Shown here in pieces: positions 1 through 6,546 of a DNA stretch of 8,846 nt (the first letter of the stretch is position 1; each line of letters opens with the position of its first letter). Origin of the DNA: CAYRMN01 sp964425575. Its GTDB lineage: Bacteria; Patescibacteriota; Patescibacteriia; 2-12-FULL-60-25. The position numbers and the translations under genes are program-made. The stretch is taken from assembly GCA_964425575.1 (NCBI GenBank), contig CAYRMN010000042.1, positions 1 through 8,846 of the forward strand, written 5' to 3'. The notes under the pieces are model-generated. The model did not search any database and was not told where the DNA came from. It saw nothing but the letters and a program-made list of their open reading frames with translations.

Positions 1-669
1 GATGAACTATGGACCGCGCGAAAATATCGTGTGGCGCGTCAAGTAGCTTCGTGGCTTGTTTGCTTACAGGCAGTGCGTTTTGTCGCGCTCTGTAACACGA
101 CCGCTCTGGGTCATGCTCGAGATACGAGCGATCTCGATTTTTTTGTGATTACGCGTGCTGGCGCGCTTATCCAGACGCGCGGCCTTGCAACAATGCCATT
201 TAAATTACTCAATCGTCGTCCGGGTATGTCTGACGAACGCGATGCAGTATGCCTTTCCTATTTTGTAAGTGACGACGGGCTTGATCTTTCTTCTCATATG
301 TTGACTCCGGATGATCCATATTTTCGGTATTGGTTTTTGTCTTTGCTGCCGTTGTATGACGATGACATATCGGCTCAGCTCTGGCGGGCAAATGAACAGA
401 TAACAACACAGCATTGCTTGGCTCGTCCATGGCAGGTGTCGCCTGATCTTGAAGTGCGCGCCCCAGCGCTGCGCATTCCCTCTTTTCCCGTCATCGAACC
501 ATGGGCGATGAAAACACAGATGCGTTTTTTTCCTTCTTCGATTCGTACTATCATGAATCAAGATCAGCGCGTCATTGTAACCGACCGGGCTTTGAAGTTT
601 CATGTCGATGATGGCCGCGAGCGCTATCGCCAACAATTTGAGGAGGTATGCAAACAAAGAGGGATATGA
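1..669 (+). CDS. Nucleotidyltransferase-like protein, 5'-truncated by the window edge
   Basis: The reading frame is open from base 1 (DELWTARKYRVARQ...) to a TGA at 667-669, so the gene starts upstream; the GTG at 31 is only an internal candidate. The visible part has a segment resembling the minimal nucleotidyltransferase fold: VALCNTTALGHARDTSDLDFFVIT, with DLD matching the DxD metal-binding pair of the Pol-beta superfamily. The usual Gly-Ser before it reads Asn-Thr here. Downstream, R..GMSDERDAVCLSYFVSDDGLDL resembles the conserved RR...CLnyfv segment that I associate with related CPR proteins. Substrate and reaction cannot be read from the sequence. It overlaps the next gene by ATGA, so the two are probably translationally coupled, and a role in surface-glycan or envelope biology is inferred only from that neighbour. 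Family assignment is fairly sure, function is not. Confidence 0.7.
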   Translation, partial: DELWTARKYRVARQVASWLVCLQAVRFVALCNTTALGHARDTSDLDFFVITRAGALIQTRGLATMPFKLLNRRPGMSDERDAVCLSYFVSDDGLDLSSHMLTPDDPYFRYWFLSLLPLYDDDISAQLWRANEQITTQHCLARPWQVSPDLEVRAPALRIPSFPVIEPWAMKTQMRFFPSSIRTIMNQDQRVIVTDRALKFHVDDGRERYRQQFEEVCKQRGI

Positions 670-1980
670 GTAGGGGAAGGGGAGAGGAGGTCTTGTTTGG
701 TTTTTTTTGGCGTACAACGATTCTTTTTCTCCCATGGCAAACGCGCTGGTTTTATGAGGCATTTTTGGCCGGTTGGCCTTGGGAGCAGGGANNNNNNNNN
801 NTTGATCGCTACTGTCATGGTCGGCATATGGATGAATCGTGAATGGTGGAGTCGAGTATTGGGTCGTCGCGAAATAAAACTACTCGGTGCATGTATTGTG
901 AGTACGATCCTTGCGACTCGTTTTGATGTTATGGCACTTCTGGCGACAGCTCAGTGGTGGATACAGATTCTGCTTCTTGTAGGATTCGTTATTGTCATGC
1001 GGAGTCGACACGTTTCAGGGCACTCTGTTGCAATGTGGTTTATTGTATCTCTAATCCCCCATCTATTGCTTGGATGGTGGCAGCAGGTACATCAGGTCGT
1101 CATAGGATCAAAATGGTTCGGAATGGCAACGCAATTGCCACATATCAAGGGGGTAGCGGTGATTGAATATGCAGGTCAGCGCATCCTTCGTTTGTATGGT
1201 GGTTTTCCGCATCCTAATATCTTTGGTGGCTGGTTGGCCGTAGGGCTGATTGTTGTTCTATGGTTGGCTGGAACATCATCAACGAAGTTGCGTGCTGCTG
1301 TTTGGAGTGCGATGGCCGCGTCGTTTTCAGTAATGCTTTTTTTAACCTATGCGCGTGGGGCGTGGTTGGCTGCCATGATTGGGATGATATATTTGGTAGG
1401 GGCGCATGCCATGCGCCCATCCGACCGACCGATCGATCCGTCGGATCATCCGACCGACCGATCGATCGGAGGGCGGGGAAACCCCGCCCCTACGCGAACC
1501 ATGATCGCTGTTCTTATATCGCTTATCGCGTTACTCTGTGTTGCTTTTCCACATCGTCATCTTCTTCTATCTCGATTTGATACCACAAATCGTCTTGAAC
1601 AGAGATCTATTACGGAGCGGGGCGAAAGTTTGCGTGACGGATTGGATGTGTTTCGTCGTCATTGGTTGTTTGGGACAGGGCCGAATGCGGAATTAATCGA
1701 TCTGTCTAGAGGATTGGATACTCAGCTTGCACGTGCTCCTCTTCAACCCCCGCATAATGTTTTTTTGTTAGCGCTGATTGATATGGGTATATTGGGAATA
1801 TGTTTGATTTTTTTGTTTGCAAGAAAATATATCCGTATCAGAGGGCGCATGGTATGCGCCCCTACAGCCGTGTTTCTGACGCTCGCTATCCTTGGTGTTT
1901 TTGATCATTACCTCTGGTCAACCTGGTCAGGTCAGGCGCTTGCTGTGATGGCGATTTTTATGATCAGGGAGGAGGCTTGA
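666..1980 (+). CDS. O-antigen ligase/polymerase-like membrane protein (Wzy_C type), interrupted by an assembly gap
   Basis: A multi-pass membrane protein of the O-antigen ligase/polymerase family, which joins or polymerises lipid-linked glycans at the outer face of the cytoplasmic membrane. Family-like signatures are GGFPHPNIFGGWLAVGL, LTYARGAWLAAM, and near the C-terminus GTGPN...LQPPHNVFLLALIDMGILG, with hydrophobic spans between. I start it at the ATG at 666, which overlaps the upstream TGA: this frame reads TTILFLPWQTRWFYE...WEQG up to the gap, a family-like N-terminus. After the Ns the protein continues in another frame (LIATVMVGIW...), so the ten Ns do not represent the true gap length. 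A GAGGAGG lies at 640-646, so an ATG at 648 is possible but very close to it. Three palindromic repeats are inserted in hydrophilic loops between membrane segments. The exact enzyme (ligase or polymerase) cannot be told. Confidence 0.8.
792..801. other. Assembly gap (10 Ns)
   Basis: Ten undetermined bases. The coding frame upstream (codon GGA ends at 791) and downstream (codon TTG begins at 802) join only if the real missing length is a multiple of three, so ten is a placeholder. Judging from related proteins, which I recall having a short segment here before the next membrane span, some residues are likely missing; this part is inference. Confidence 0.95.
1396..1418 (+). repeat. Coding palindromic repeat, copy 1
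   Basis: GTAG followed by arms GGGCGCAT (1400-1407) and ATGCGCCC (1411-1418) around the loop GCC. It is identical over 23 bases to 7272-7294. It lies in frame in the O-antigen ligase gene and encodes VGAHAMRP with the following bases. It forms the left end of the compound element ending at 1493. Confidence 0.9.
1421..1467. repeat. Tandem direct repeat (two 18-base copies, period 29)
   Basis: The same 18 bases, starting CCGACCGACC and ending GATCGATC, occur at 1421-1438 and 1450-1467. The unit is itself made of short CCGA/GATC steps, suggesting local duplication or slippage. Within the host gene it encodes similar peptides in two different phases (SDRPIDPS and PTDRSIGG). Confidence 0.85.
1471..1493 (-). 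repeat. Coding palindromic repeat, copy 2
   Basis: Arms GGGCGGGG (1471-1478) and CCCCGCCC (1482-1489) around AAA, then CTAC (1490-1493). On the minus strand it begins GTAGGGGCG like the other copies, but the variable part of the arm differs (GGG instead of CAT). The change is compensated in both arms, so the palindrome is kept. It is in frame in the host gene (GGRGNPAPT). Confidence 0.85.
1843..1865 (-). repeat. Coding palindromic repeat, copy 3
   Basis: Arms GGGCGCAT (1843-1850) and ATGCGCCC (1854-1861) around GGT, then CTAC. Reverse-complemented it differs from the copies at 1396 and 7272 only by one loop base. The similarity to the 7272 copy extends outward (CAGA before, A after) to 28 bases with one mismatch. 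It is in frame in the ligase gene (GRMVCAPT), in a short basic loop between two membrane spans. Confidence 0.9.
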
Positions 1981-2019
1981 CGCTTCTCCTGATCCTTGGC
2001 AAGATCGTTGCAGAGGGGA

Positions 2020-2046
2020 TTAGCACTCAAGAAGATCGTTTGCTAA
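2020..2046 (+). promoter_or_regulatory. CIRCE operator (HrcA binding site)
   Basis: TTAGCACTC (2020-2028), nine bases, then GTTTGCTAA (2038-2046). The CIRCE consensus is TTAGCACTC-N9-GAGTGCTAA: the left arm matches 9/9 and the right arm 7/9. Its position 45 bases before groES is the classic place. It implies repression by HrcA and release under heat or unfolded-protein stress; hrcA itself is not in the window. Confidence 0.9.
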
Positions 2047-2049
2047 TAC
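2020..2049 (+). promoter_or_regulatory. Probable groES-groEL promoter overlapping CIRCE
   Basis: A possible -10 TAATAC (2044-2049), preceded by TG at 2041-2042 (extended -10), overlaps the right CIRCE arm. TTAGCA (2020-2025, 4/6 to TTGACA) sits 18 bases upstream inside the left arm. HrcA binding would then block the polymerase directly. The start point would be near 2056. Inferred from motif match only. Confidence 0.5.
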
Positions 2050-2090
2050 CCTGCCATATTTTTTCATTCATCCTTTTGTTACTTTTATTT

Positions 2091-2384
2091 ATGACGCTAC
2101 GTCCATTAGGAAATCGGGTGATTGTGAAGCCCGATGCCAAGGAAGAAATGACAAAGGCCGGTATTATTTTGCCGGATACTGCCAATACCGAGCGACCAGA
2201 GCGCGGTGAAGTCATCGCGATCGGACCAGGGCGCATGCTTGATAATGGTACGCGTGAAGCGATGTCTATCAAAGTAGGGGACAAGATCGTGTTCAAGAAG
2301 TACTCACCAGACGAAGTTAAAGTTGGCAACGAGGAATTTCTCGTGATCGCAGAGACGGATATCATGGCTGTCCTCGAATCGTAA
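2091..2384 (+). CDS. groES: Co-chaperonin GroES
   Basis: A 97-residue protein of normal GroES length that caps the GroEL ring in the cytoplasm. It begins MTLRPLGNRVIVKPD, the standard N-terminal strand. The mobile loop that contacts GroEL is in KEEMTKAGIILPDTA (about residues 17-31), followed by ERGEVIAIGPGR, VKVGDKIVFKKYSPDEVKVGNEEFLVIAETDIMAVLE. The ATG at 2091 is chosen because the alignable protein begins there; the frame is open further up to a TTG at 1977, but that extension would cross the CIRCE operator and has no GroES similarity. No Shine-Dalgarno sequence precedes the start; the leader is T-rich. groEL follows after 29 bases. Confidence 0.97.
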   Translation: MTLRPLGNRVIVKPDAKEEMTKAGIILPDTANTERPERGEVIAIGPGRMLDNGTREAMSIKVGDKIVFKKYSPDEVKVGNEEFLVIAETDIMAVLES

Positions 2385-2413
2385 TTTTACGCAATTAATA
2401 ATTTCGCATCTCT

Positions 2414-4042
2414 ATGGCAAAACAGATTGTGTACGATGAGGAAGCACGACAAACCTTAAAGCGCGGTGTCGATCAGCTCGCGAACGCTGTCAAGGTTACA
2501 CTTGGCCCTAAGGGTCGCAACGTCGTGATTGATAAAGGCTATGGTGCTCCGATGGTTACGAAGGATGGTGTTACGGTCGCCAAGGAAATCGACCTTCCCA
2601 ACAAGCTCGAAAATATTGGCGCACAGATGGTCAAAGAAGCGGCGTCCAGAACCAATGATGTGGCTGGTGACGGAACGACAACGGCGACGGTGTTGGCCCA
2701 AGCGATGATCGCCGAAGGATCAAAGAACATTACGGCTGGCGCGAATCCATTAGCGATTCGTCGCGGGATTGAAAAGGGCGTTGAAGCCATCATGAAAGAA
2801 CTGAAGGACAATATCTCAAAGCCAGTATCTGGCGATGGGATCGAGCAAGTTGCGTCTATTTCTGCCAATGATGCAGAAATCGGCAAGACGATTGCCGATG
2901 CTATGAAGCAGATGGGACAAGACGGGATTATCACGGTTGAAGAATCTCAGACATTTGGCGTTGAGATCGAAGTGGTACAGGGCATGCGGATTGAAAAGGG
3001 ATATGCCTCGCCATACATGATCACGAATGCCGATCGCATGGAGGCGGAGTACACTGATGTGTCCGTGCTCGTCACAGACAAGAAGATTTCTTCGATTCAG
3101 GAAATTTTACCGTTGCTCGAAAAGATTGTTCAGTCAGGCCATAAAGAAATTGTGCTCATTGCGGATGATGTGGATGGTGAGGCGCTTTCAACGCTCGTGG
3201 TGAATAAATTACGTGGTGCGTTTCACGCCTTGGCAGTGAAGGCTCCGAGCTTTGGCGATCGTCGCAAGGAAATGCTGCAGGATATCGCGGCTGTGACCGG
3301 CGCGACATTCATTAGTGAGGACATTGGTCGCAAACTTGATTCGATTGAATTGTCTGATCTCGGTTCTGTCCACAAGGTTGTGGCTACGAAAGATCATACG
3401 ACGTTCGTCGGAGGCAAGGGCGATAAGGCCATGATTGCTGCGCGCGTTGGCCAGATTCGCAAACAACTTGAAATCACTGAATCTGAATTCGATCGTGAAA
3501 AGTTGCAGGAGCGTTTGGCAAAGCTCGCTGGTGGCATTGGAGTTATTCGTGTTGGTGCAGCGACCGAGGTTGAAATGAAAGAAAAGAAACATCGCATTGA
3601 AGACGCTGTGTCCGCAACAAAGGCTGCGGTAGAAGAAGGAATCGTGCCAGGAGGTGGCGTCGCTCTGCTCCGCGCCCTTCCTGCCCTTGAGGCCTTGAAG
3701 CTCGAAGGTGAAGAAGCGATTGGTGCTCGTATTTTGCGCCGTGCTCTCGAAGAGCCGATCCGCGCTATTGCGAACAATGCAGGTAAAGAAGGCTCCGTTG
3801 TCGTCGAAGAGGTAAAGAAGCTGAAGGGAAGTGAAGGCTACAACGCTGCTCTCGACAAATACGAAGACCTCATGAAAGCGGGTATTGTTGATCCGACCAA
3901 GGTTTGCCGTTCAGCCCTGCAGAACGCCGCTTCTGTCGCCATGATGTTCCTTACCATGGAGTGCGTGATTACCGACATTCCAGAAAAGAAAGAAGAACCA
4001 GCCGGCCATGGTCATGGCGGTATGGGCGGAATGGATTACTAA
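2414..4042 (+). CDS. groEL: Chaperonin GroEL (Hsp60)
   Basis: A 542-residue group I chaperonin subunit, full length, that forms the double heptameric ring and folds proteins with GroES and ATP. Visible signatures: TLGPKGRNVVID (29-40), the ATP-binding DGTTTAT (86-92), the ATPase aspartate region IEDAVSATKAAVEEG and PGGGVALLRA, and SALQNAASVA near the end. The C-terminus is a short Gly/Met tail, GHGHGGMGGMDY, which carries two histidines in addition to the usual GGM pattern. It is the second gene of the CIRCE-controlled operon and ends just before a strong terminator. No recognisable ribosome binding site precedes its ATG, so coupling to groES or an SD-independent start is likely. Confidence 0.98.
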   Translation: MAKQIVYDEEARQTLKRGVDQLANAVKVTLGPKGRNVVIDKGYGAPMVTKDGVTVAKEIDLPNKLENIGAQMVKEAASRTNDVAGDGTTTATVLAQAMIAEGSKNITAGANPLAIRRGIEKGVEAIMKELKDNISKPVSGDGIEQVASISANDAEIGKTIADAMKQMGQDGIITVEESQTFGVEIEVVQGMRIEKGYASPYMITNADRMEAEYTDVSVLVTDKKISSIQEILPLLEKIVQSGHKEIVLIADDVDGEALSTLVVNKLRGAFHALAVKAPSFGDRRKEMLQDIAAVTGATFISEDIGRKLDSIELSDLGSVHKVVATKDHTTFVGGKGDKAMIAARVGQIRKQLEITESEFDREKLQERLAKLAGGIGVIRVGAATEVEMKEKKHRIEDAVSATKAAVEEGIVPGGGVALLRALPALEALKLEGEEAIGARILRRALEEPIRAIANNAGKEGSVVVEEVKKLKGSEGYNAALDKYEDLMKAGIVDPTKVCRSALQNAASVAMMFLTMECVITDIPEKKEEPAGHGHGGMGGMDY

Positions 4043-4063
4043 AAAGAATCCTTCAAACAGAAA

Positions 4064-4096
4064 AACAAAAATCCCCCAAACGGGGGATTTTTGTTT
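4064..4096. terminator. Bidirectional intrinsic terminator between groEL and the convergent gene
   Basis: A 14-base perfect inverted repeat (4064-4077 and 4082-4095; core ATCCCCC / GGGGGAT) with loop AAAC. The A-rich left arm and T-rich right arm give a U-tract in both directions, so it serves groEL (+) and the minus-strand gene. The minus gene's stop codon (4095-4097) touches the stem, so that gene is terminated almost at its last codon. Confidence 0.93.
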
Positions 4097-4718
4097 AAGC
4101 TGCTGCTGATGATGATTGCGATGCGGAGGCGTCCGGTTTTTTTGCACGCACTCCAGACTCTGTCGGTTGTTCGGATTGTGGATTGAGCTGTTCTTCCGAA
4201 ATTCCGTTCGCATGAAGTAATTCTCTTAATCGAACGTTTTCTGCTTGCAGTGCTGCTTTGGTTGCTTCTAGTTTTGCAATGTCGTGTAATAACATCATTT
4301 CACGAGGAGCTAATTGAGTTTTTTCTAAAGACGGCTCATCCGTCTCTCCGATCGCGACTCCGGTTACGGCTTCCTTATCAATGAGGAAATTTGTACGCAT
4401 CTGCTGAATGGCCATTTGTAATACATTTTCTATTGAAGCTATGGGCCATGGAAGTAACGGATCGATATCCTCGAGCGGTTTTCGAAAATTCGGAATAATA
4501 ACAGTTAATCTGATTGCATCTGTTTTAGAAAAACCGAGATTTAATGCCGTTCTTTCCAGCATGTTTGTGACACGATTATTCGCTTCTGCACCAAGTGGAC
4601 CGATCTTTGCCTCTTCATACATCTGATCCACGAGAGACTGTAAGCGAGCCATCTCTTCATGGTTTAATTCATAGTATTTCTTTGGAATGACAGGAGGCTT
4701 CTCAAAAGAGAGTGGCAT
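4095..4718 (-). CDS. Unrecognised 207-residue protein with coiled-coil segment
   Basis: I do not recognise this protein. It starts at the ATG at 4718 (MPLSFEKPPVIPKK...); a GTG at 4739 in the same frame lies inside the predicted -10 region and is rejected. Residues 15-115 look like a soluble, mostly helical domain (YYELNHEEMARLQSLVDQMY, SKTDAIRLTVIIPNFRKPLEDIDPLLPWP, IENVLQMAIQQMRTNFLID). Residues about 139-170 (REMMLLHDIAKLEATKAALQ, then ENVRLRELL) have the heptad pattern of a coiled coil. The last 35 residues are Ser/Ala/Gln/Glu-rich and probably disordered. No signal peptide or membrane span is evident. It is convergent with groEL and divergent from prfB. Oligomerisation through the coiled coil is inference; the biochemical role is unknown. 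Confidence 0.8.
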   Translation of the reverse strand: MPLSFEKPPVIPKKYYELNHEEMARLQSLVDQMYEEAKIGPLGAEANNRVTNMLERTALNLGFSKTDAIRLTVIIPNFRKPLEDIDPLLPWPIASIENVLQMAIQQMRTNFLIDKEAVTGVAIGETDEPSLEKTQLAPREMMLLHDIAKLEATKAALQAENVRLRELLHANGISEEQLNPQSEQPTESGVRAKKPDASASQSSSAAA

Positions 4719-4730
4719 AATGTTAAATAT

Positions 4731-4759
4731 AGTATACACGAAAAATACGTTTTTGTCAA
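4731..4759 (-). promoter_or_regulatory. Near-consensus sigma-70 promoter of the 207-residue gene
   Basis: On the minus strand: TTGACA (4759-4754), a 17-base spacer, then TATACT (4736-4731). Transcription would start near 4724, only about six bases before the ATG at 4718. There is no room for a Shine-Dalgarno site, so the mRNA is nearly leaderless. Confidence 0.85.
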
Positions 4760-4780
4760 CTGAGTTTAGTTGTTTTTTAT
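4753..4780 (+). promoter_or_regulatory. Possible prfB operon promoter, divergent and sharing its -35 region
   Basis: TTGTCA (4753-4758, 5/6 to TTGACA) with TTTTAT (4775-4780, 4/6) after a 16-base spacer. The -35 hexamer lies on the same seven bases (TTGTCAA) as the -35 of the minus-strand promoter. Weaker than its partner; assigned by motif and by the need for a promoter ahead of prfB. Confidence 0.4.
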
Positions 4781-4813
4781 GCCTTTCTTTGATAGTCTCC
4801 TTCTATTCATCGC

Positions 4814-5920
4814 ATGAACAAAGAATTTTTCCCTCGTCTAGAGATGCTTGGCTCTCATATCGATGAAGCCTGGCGTGCTTTGGGTATTCAGACACAGCAG
4901 GCAGAAATTCAAAGGCTCGAAGCAGAATCCATGGCTTTGGATTTTTGGGCTGATCAGGAACGGGCTCGCCGGGAATCGCAGAAATTGGCAGAATTGAAAC
5001 GAGAAGTGGAGGCGTGGGTTTCTCTCAAATCTGATAGTGATGAGGCAGCAGAATTGCTCCAGCTTGTTGATACAGAAGGCGATGTGTCGCTTGAAGCGGA
5101 ACTACAGACCAAGATCGCTGAACTGGAAAAACGCTACGCAGCGCTTGAATTCACCATGCTCTTTTCGGGGAAGTACGATGCCTCAAATGCGGTCGTGTCT
5201 GTGCACGCAGGAGCGGGGGGGACGGACGCACAGGATTGGGCAGAGATGCTGCTTCGGATGTTCATTCGGTATGCGGAAAAAAAGGGATGGAAAACACGTT
5301 TGGTCGATGAAAGCCGGGGTGGAGAAGCGGGCATAAAATCGGCCACATTTTTTGTGGAAGGACGATATGCCTATGGAAATCTAAAAGGCGAAGCCGGCGT
5401 CCATCGTTTGGTCCGTCTGTCTCCTTTTAATGCAGATGCTCTACGTCAAACCTCATTTGCTCTTGTAGAAGTTGTGCCGGAAATTGATGAAACCGTTGAT
5501 ATCGAAATCAAACCAGATGATTTGCGGATCGATACGTTTATGTCTGGCGGCAAAGGCGGACAATCGGTAAACACAACCTATTCGGCGGTACGCATTGTTC
5601 ATTTGCCGACGAAGATTACCGTTTCATGTCAGAATGAACGATCGCAGACACAGAATAAAGAAACTGCGATGAAAATTTTGAAAGGAAAATTAGTCGCTCT
5701 GAAAGAAGCTGAGTTACAAAAGGAGAAAGATAAGCTGCGTGGTGAGTTTCAGAGTGCAGAGTGGGGGAATCAAATCCGCTCGTACGTCCTTCAGCCGTAT
5801 CGTATGGTGAAGGATCACCGTACAGACGTAGAAACATCTGACACGGAGGGGGTATTAGATGGCGATTTGGATCGTTTTATCGAAGGGTATTTACGGATGG
5901 AGGCGAATCGAAGCAAATAA
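4814..5920 (+). CDS. prfB: Peptide chain release factor 2
   Basis: A 368-residue class I release factor of normal RF2 length that recognises UGA and UAA stop codons and triggers peptide release. The N-terminal helical domain is followed by HAGAGGTDAQDWAEML (131-146), the stop-codon-reading SPF tripeptide in VRLSPFNAD (203-205), the catalytic GGQ in GGKGGQSVNTTYSAVRI (248-250), NERSQTQNKETAM, and the RF2-type end IRSYVLQPYRMVKDHRTDVET. SPF and the C-terminal form distinguish RF2 from RF1. The usual GAGGQHVN(K/R)T reads GKGGQSVNTT here. The gene is a single open frame with no internal UGA, so the programmed frameshift that autoregulates prfB in many bacteria is absent. No Shine-Dalgarno site is visible. 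tsaC begins two bases after the stop. Confidence 0.96.
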   Translation: MNKEFFPRLEMLGSHIDEAWRALGIQTQQAEIQRLEAESMALDFWADQERARRESQKLAELKREVEAWVSLKSDSDEAAELLQLVDTEGDVSLEAELQTKIAELEKRYAALEFTMLFSGKYDASNAVVSVHAGAGGTDAQDWAEMLLRMFIRYAEKKGWKTRLVDESRGGEAGIKSATFFVEGRYAYGNLKGEAGVHRLVRLSPFNADALRQTSFALVEVVPEIDETVDIEIKPDDLRIDTFMSGGKGGQSVNTTYSAVRIVHLPTKITVSCQNERSQTQNKETAMKILKGKLVALKEAELQKEKDKLRGEFQSAEWGNQIRSYVLQPYRMVKDHRTDVETSDTEGVLDGDLDRFIEGYLRMEANRSK

Positions 5921-5922
5921 AT

Positions 5923-6546
5923 ATGGTTATCGTGAAGGTGAGCGCCGCACAGCAGAAAGAGGCTATCTTATTTGCATGCAAGGTTTTGCGTCGTGGTGGC
6001 GTAATTGCCTTTCCAACCGAAACGACCTACGGTCTTGGCTGTGATCCACGGAATGAGAAGGCGGTCGAACGTATTTTTCAGATGAAGGGCCGTGATCCAC
6101 ATAAACCTGTTTTGCTTGTGTGCTCTTCTTTTGTTCAAGCGCAGAAGATGGGTGTGTTTTCTGTAGGGGCAAAAAAATTGGCGAAAGAGCACTGGCCTGG
6201 ACCTCTGACGATCGTATTGCCCGTTTCTGTTCAAGCAAAACAGAAGGTGTCGAAGTTGGTTATCTCAGCACGTGGCGAAATTGCTGTTCGTTATTCTTCT
6301 TCCATGTTTGTGCAGATACTAACGAAAACATATGGATTTCCTATCGTCGCCACGTCTGCCAATCTTTCTGGTCAGTCTGAGTGTCGTTCGGGTCGGGCAA
6401 TCTTGCGGCTCTTTCAAGATAGAAAAGAAAAACCGGATCTGATCATTGATGTCGGTTCATTGCCGCGGCGTAAACTATCAACGATTGCAAGGGTGCATGA
6501 GGATGGGAGGATAGACGTAGTGAGGCAGGGAGGAGTGAGAATATGA
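5923..6546 (+). CDS. tsaC: L-threonylcarbamoyladenylate synthase (TsaC/Sua5 family)
   Basis: A 207-residue YrdC-fold enzyme that makes threonylcarbamoyl-AMP from threonine, bicarbonate and ATP, the first step of t6A37 modification of ANN-decoding tRNAs. Motifs: GGVIAFPTETTYGLGCD (25-41), KGRDPHKPV (55-63) with the conserved KxR, HWPGPLTIVLP (90-100), and ATSANLSGQ (143-151). The length fits the short TsaC form without the extra Sua5 domain. It lies two bases after prfB and overlaps rsmA by ATGA, so the three genes are probably one transcript. A GGAGG lies about 20 bases upstream, too far for a normal binding site, so translation may depend on coupling to prfB. The GTA GGG GCA codons at 6163 resemble the start of the palindromic repeat but lack the palindrome. 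Confidence 0.95.
   Translation: MVIVKVSAAQQKEAILFACKVLRRGGVIAFPTETTYGLGCDPRNEKAVERIFQMKGRDPHKPVLLVCSSFVQAQKMGVFSVGAKKLAKEHWPGPLTIVLPVSVQAKQKVSKLVISARGEIAVRYSSSMFVQILTKTYGFPIVATSANLSGQSECRSGRAILRLFQDRKEKPDLIIDVGSLPRRKLSTIARVHEDGRIDVVRQGGVRI
6528..6540 (+). promoter_or_regulatory. Ribosome binding site of rsmA
   Basis: A purine-rich GGGAGGAG run inside the end of tsaC, a few bases before the rsmA ATG at 6543. It supports that start and contrasts with groES, groEL and prfB, which have no such site. Confidence 0.75.

Larger units (their letters stand above)
1396..1493. mobile_element. 98-base compound palindromic element (MITE-like) inside a coding gene
   Basis: Two palindromic repeats in opposite orientation bound a 98-base block whose ends are perfect 9-base inverted repeats: GTAGGGGCG at 1396-1404 and CGCCCCTAC at 1485-1493. 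Between them, an 18-base unit built of CCGACC and GATCGATC steps occurs twice (1421-1438 and 1450-1467), with a small palindrome GATCCG-T-CGGATC at 1435-1447. It encodes a hydrophilic Pro/Asp/Arg-rich stretch (PSDRPIDPSDHPTDRSIGG) between two membrane spans. No transposase and no clear target-site duplication are seen, so mobility is inference. Confidence 0.65.

Noticed and set aside
697..791. Start of the O-antigen ligase at 697
   Set aside because: It uses the post-gap frame across Ns of unknown length; the frame from 666 fits the family and the operon overlap better.
1396..1493. CRISPR array or CRISPR-like repeats
   Set aside because: Only two short direct repeats with a tiny spacer inside a gene, no cas genes; palindromic element explains it better.
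1260..1580. 106-codon overlapping frame in the ligase gene
   Set aside because: Cys-rich shadow frame; it stays open through the repeat element because its stop-poor GC-rich sequence reads through in more than one frame.
1977..2090. N-terminal extension of GroES from a TTG
   Set aside because: It would translate through the CIRCE operator and has no resemblance to GroES; the family begins at the ATG at 2091.
6163..6170. GTAGGGGC in tsaC as a sixth palindromic repeat
   Set aside because: No complementary arm follows; the codons fit the normal TsaC sequence.
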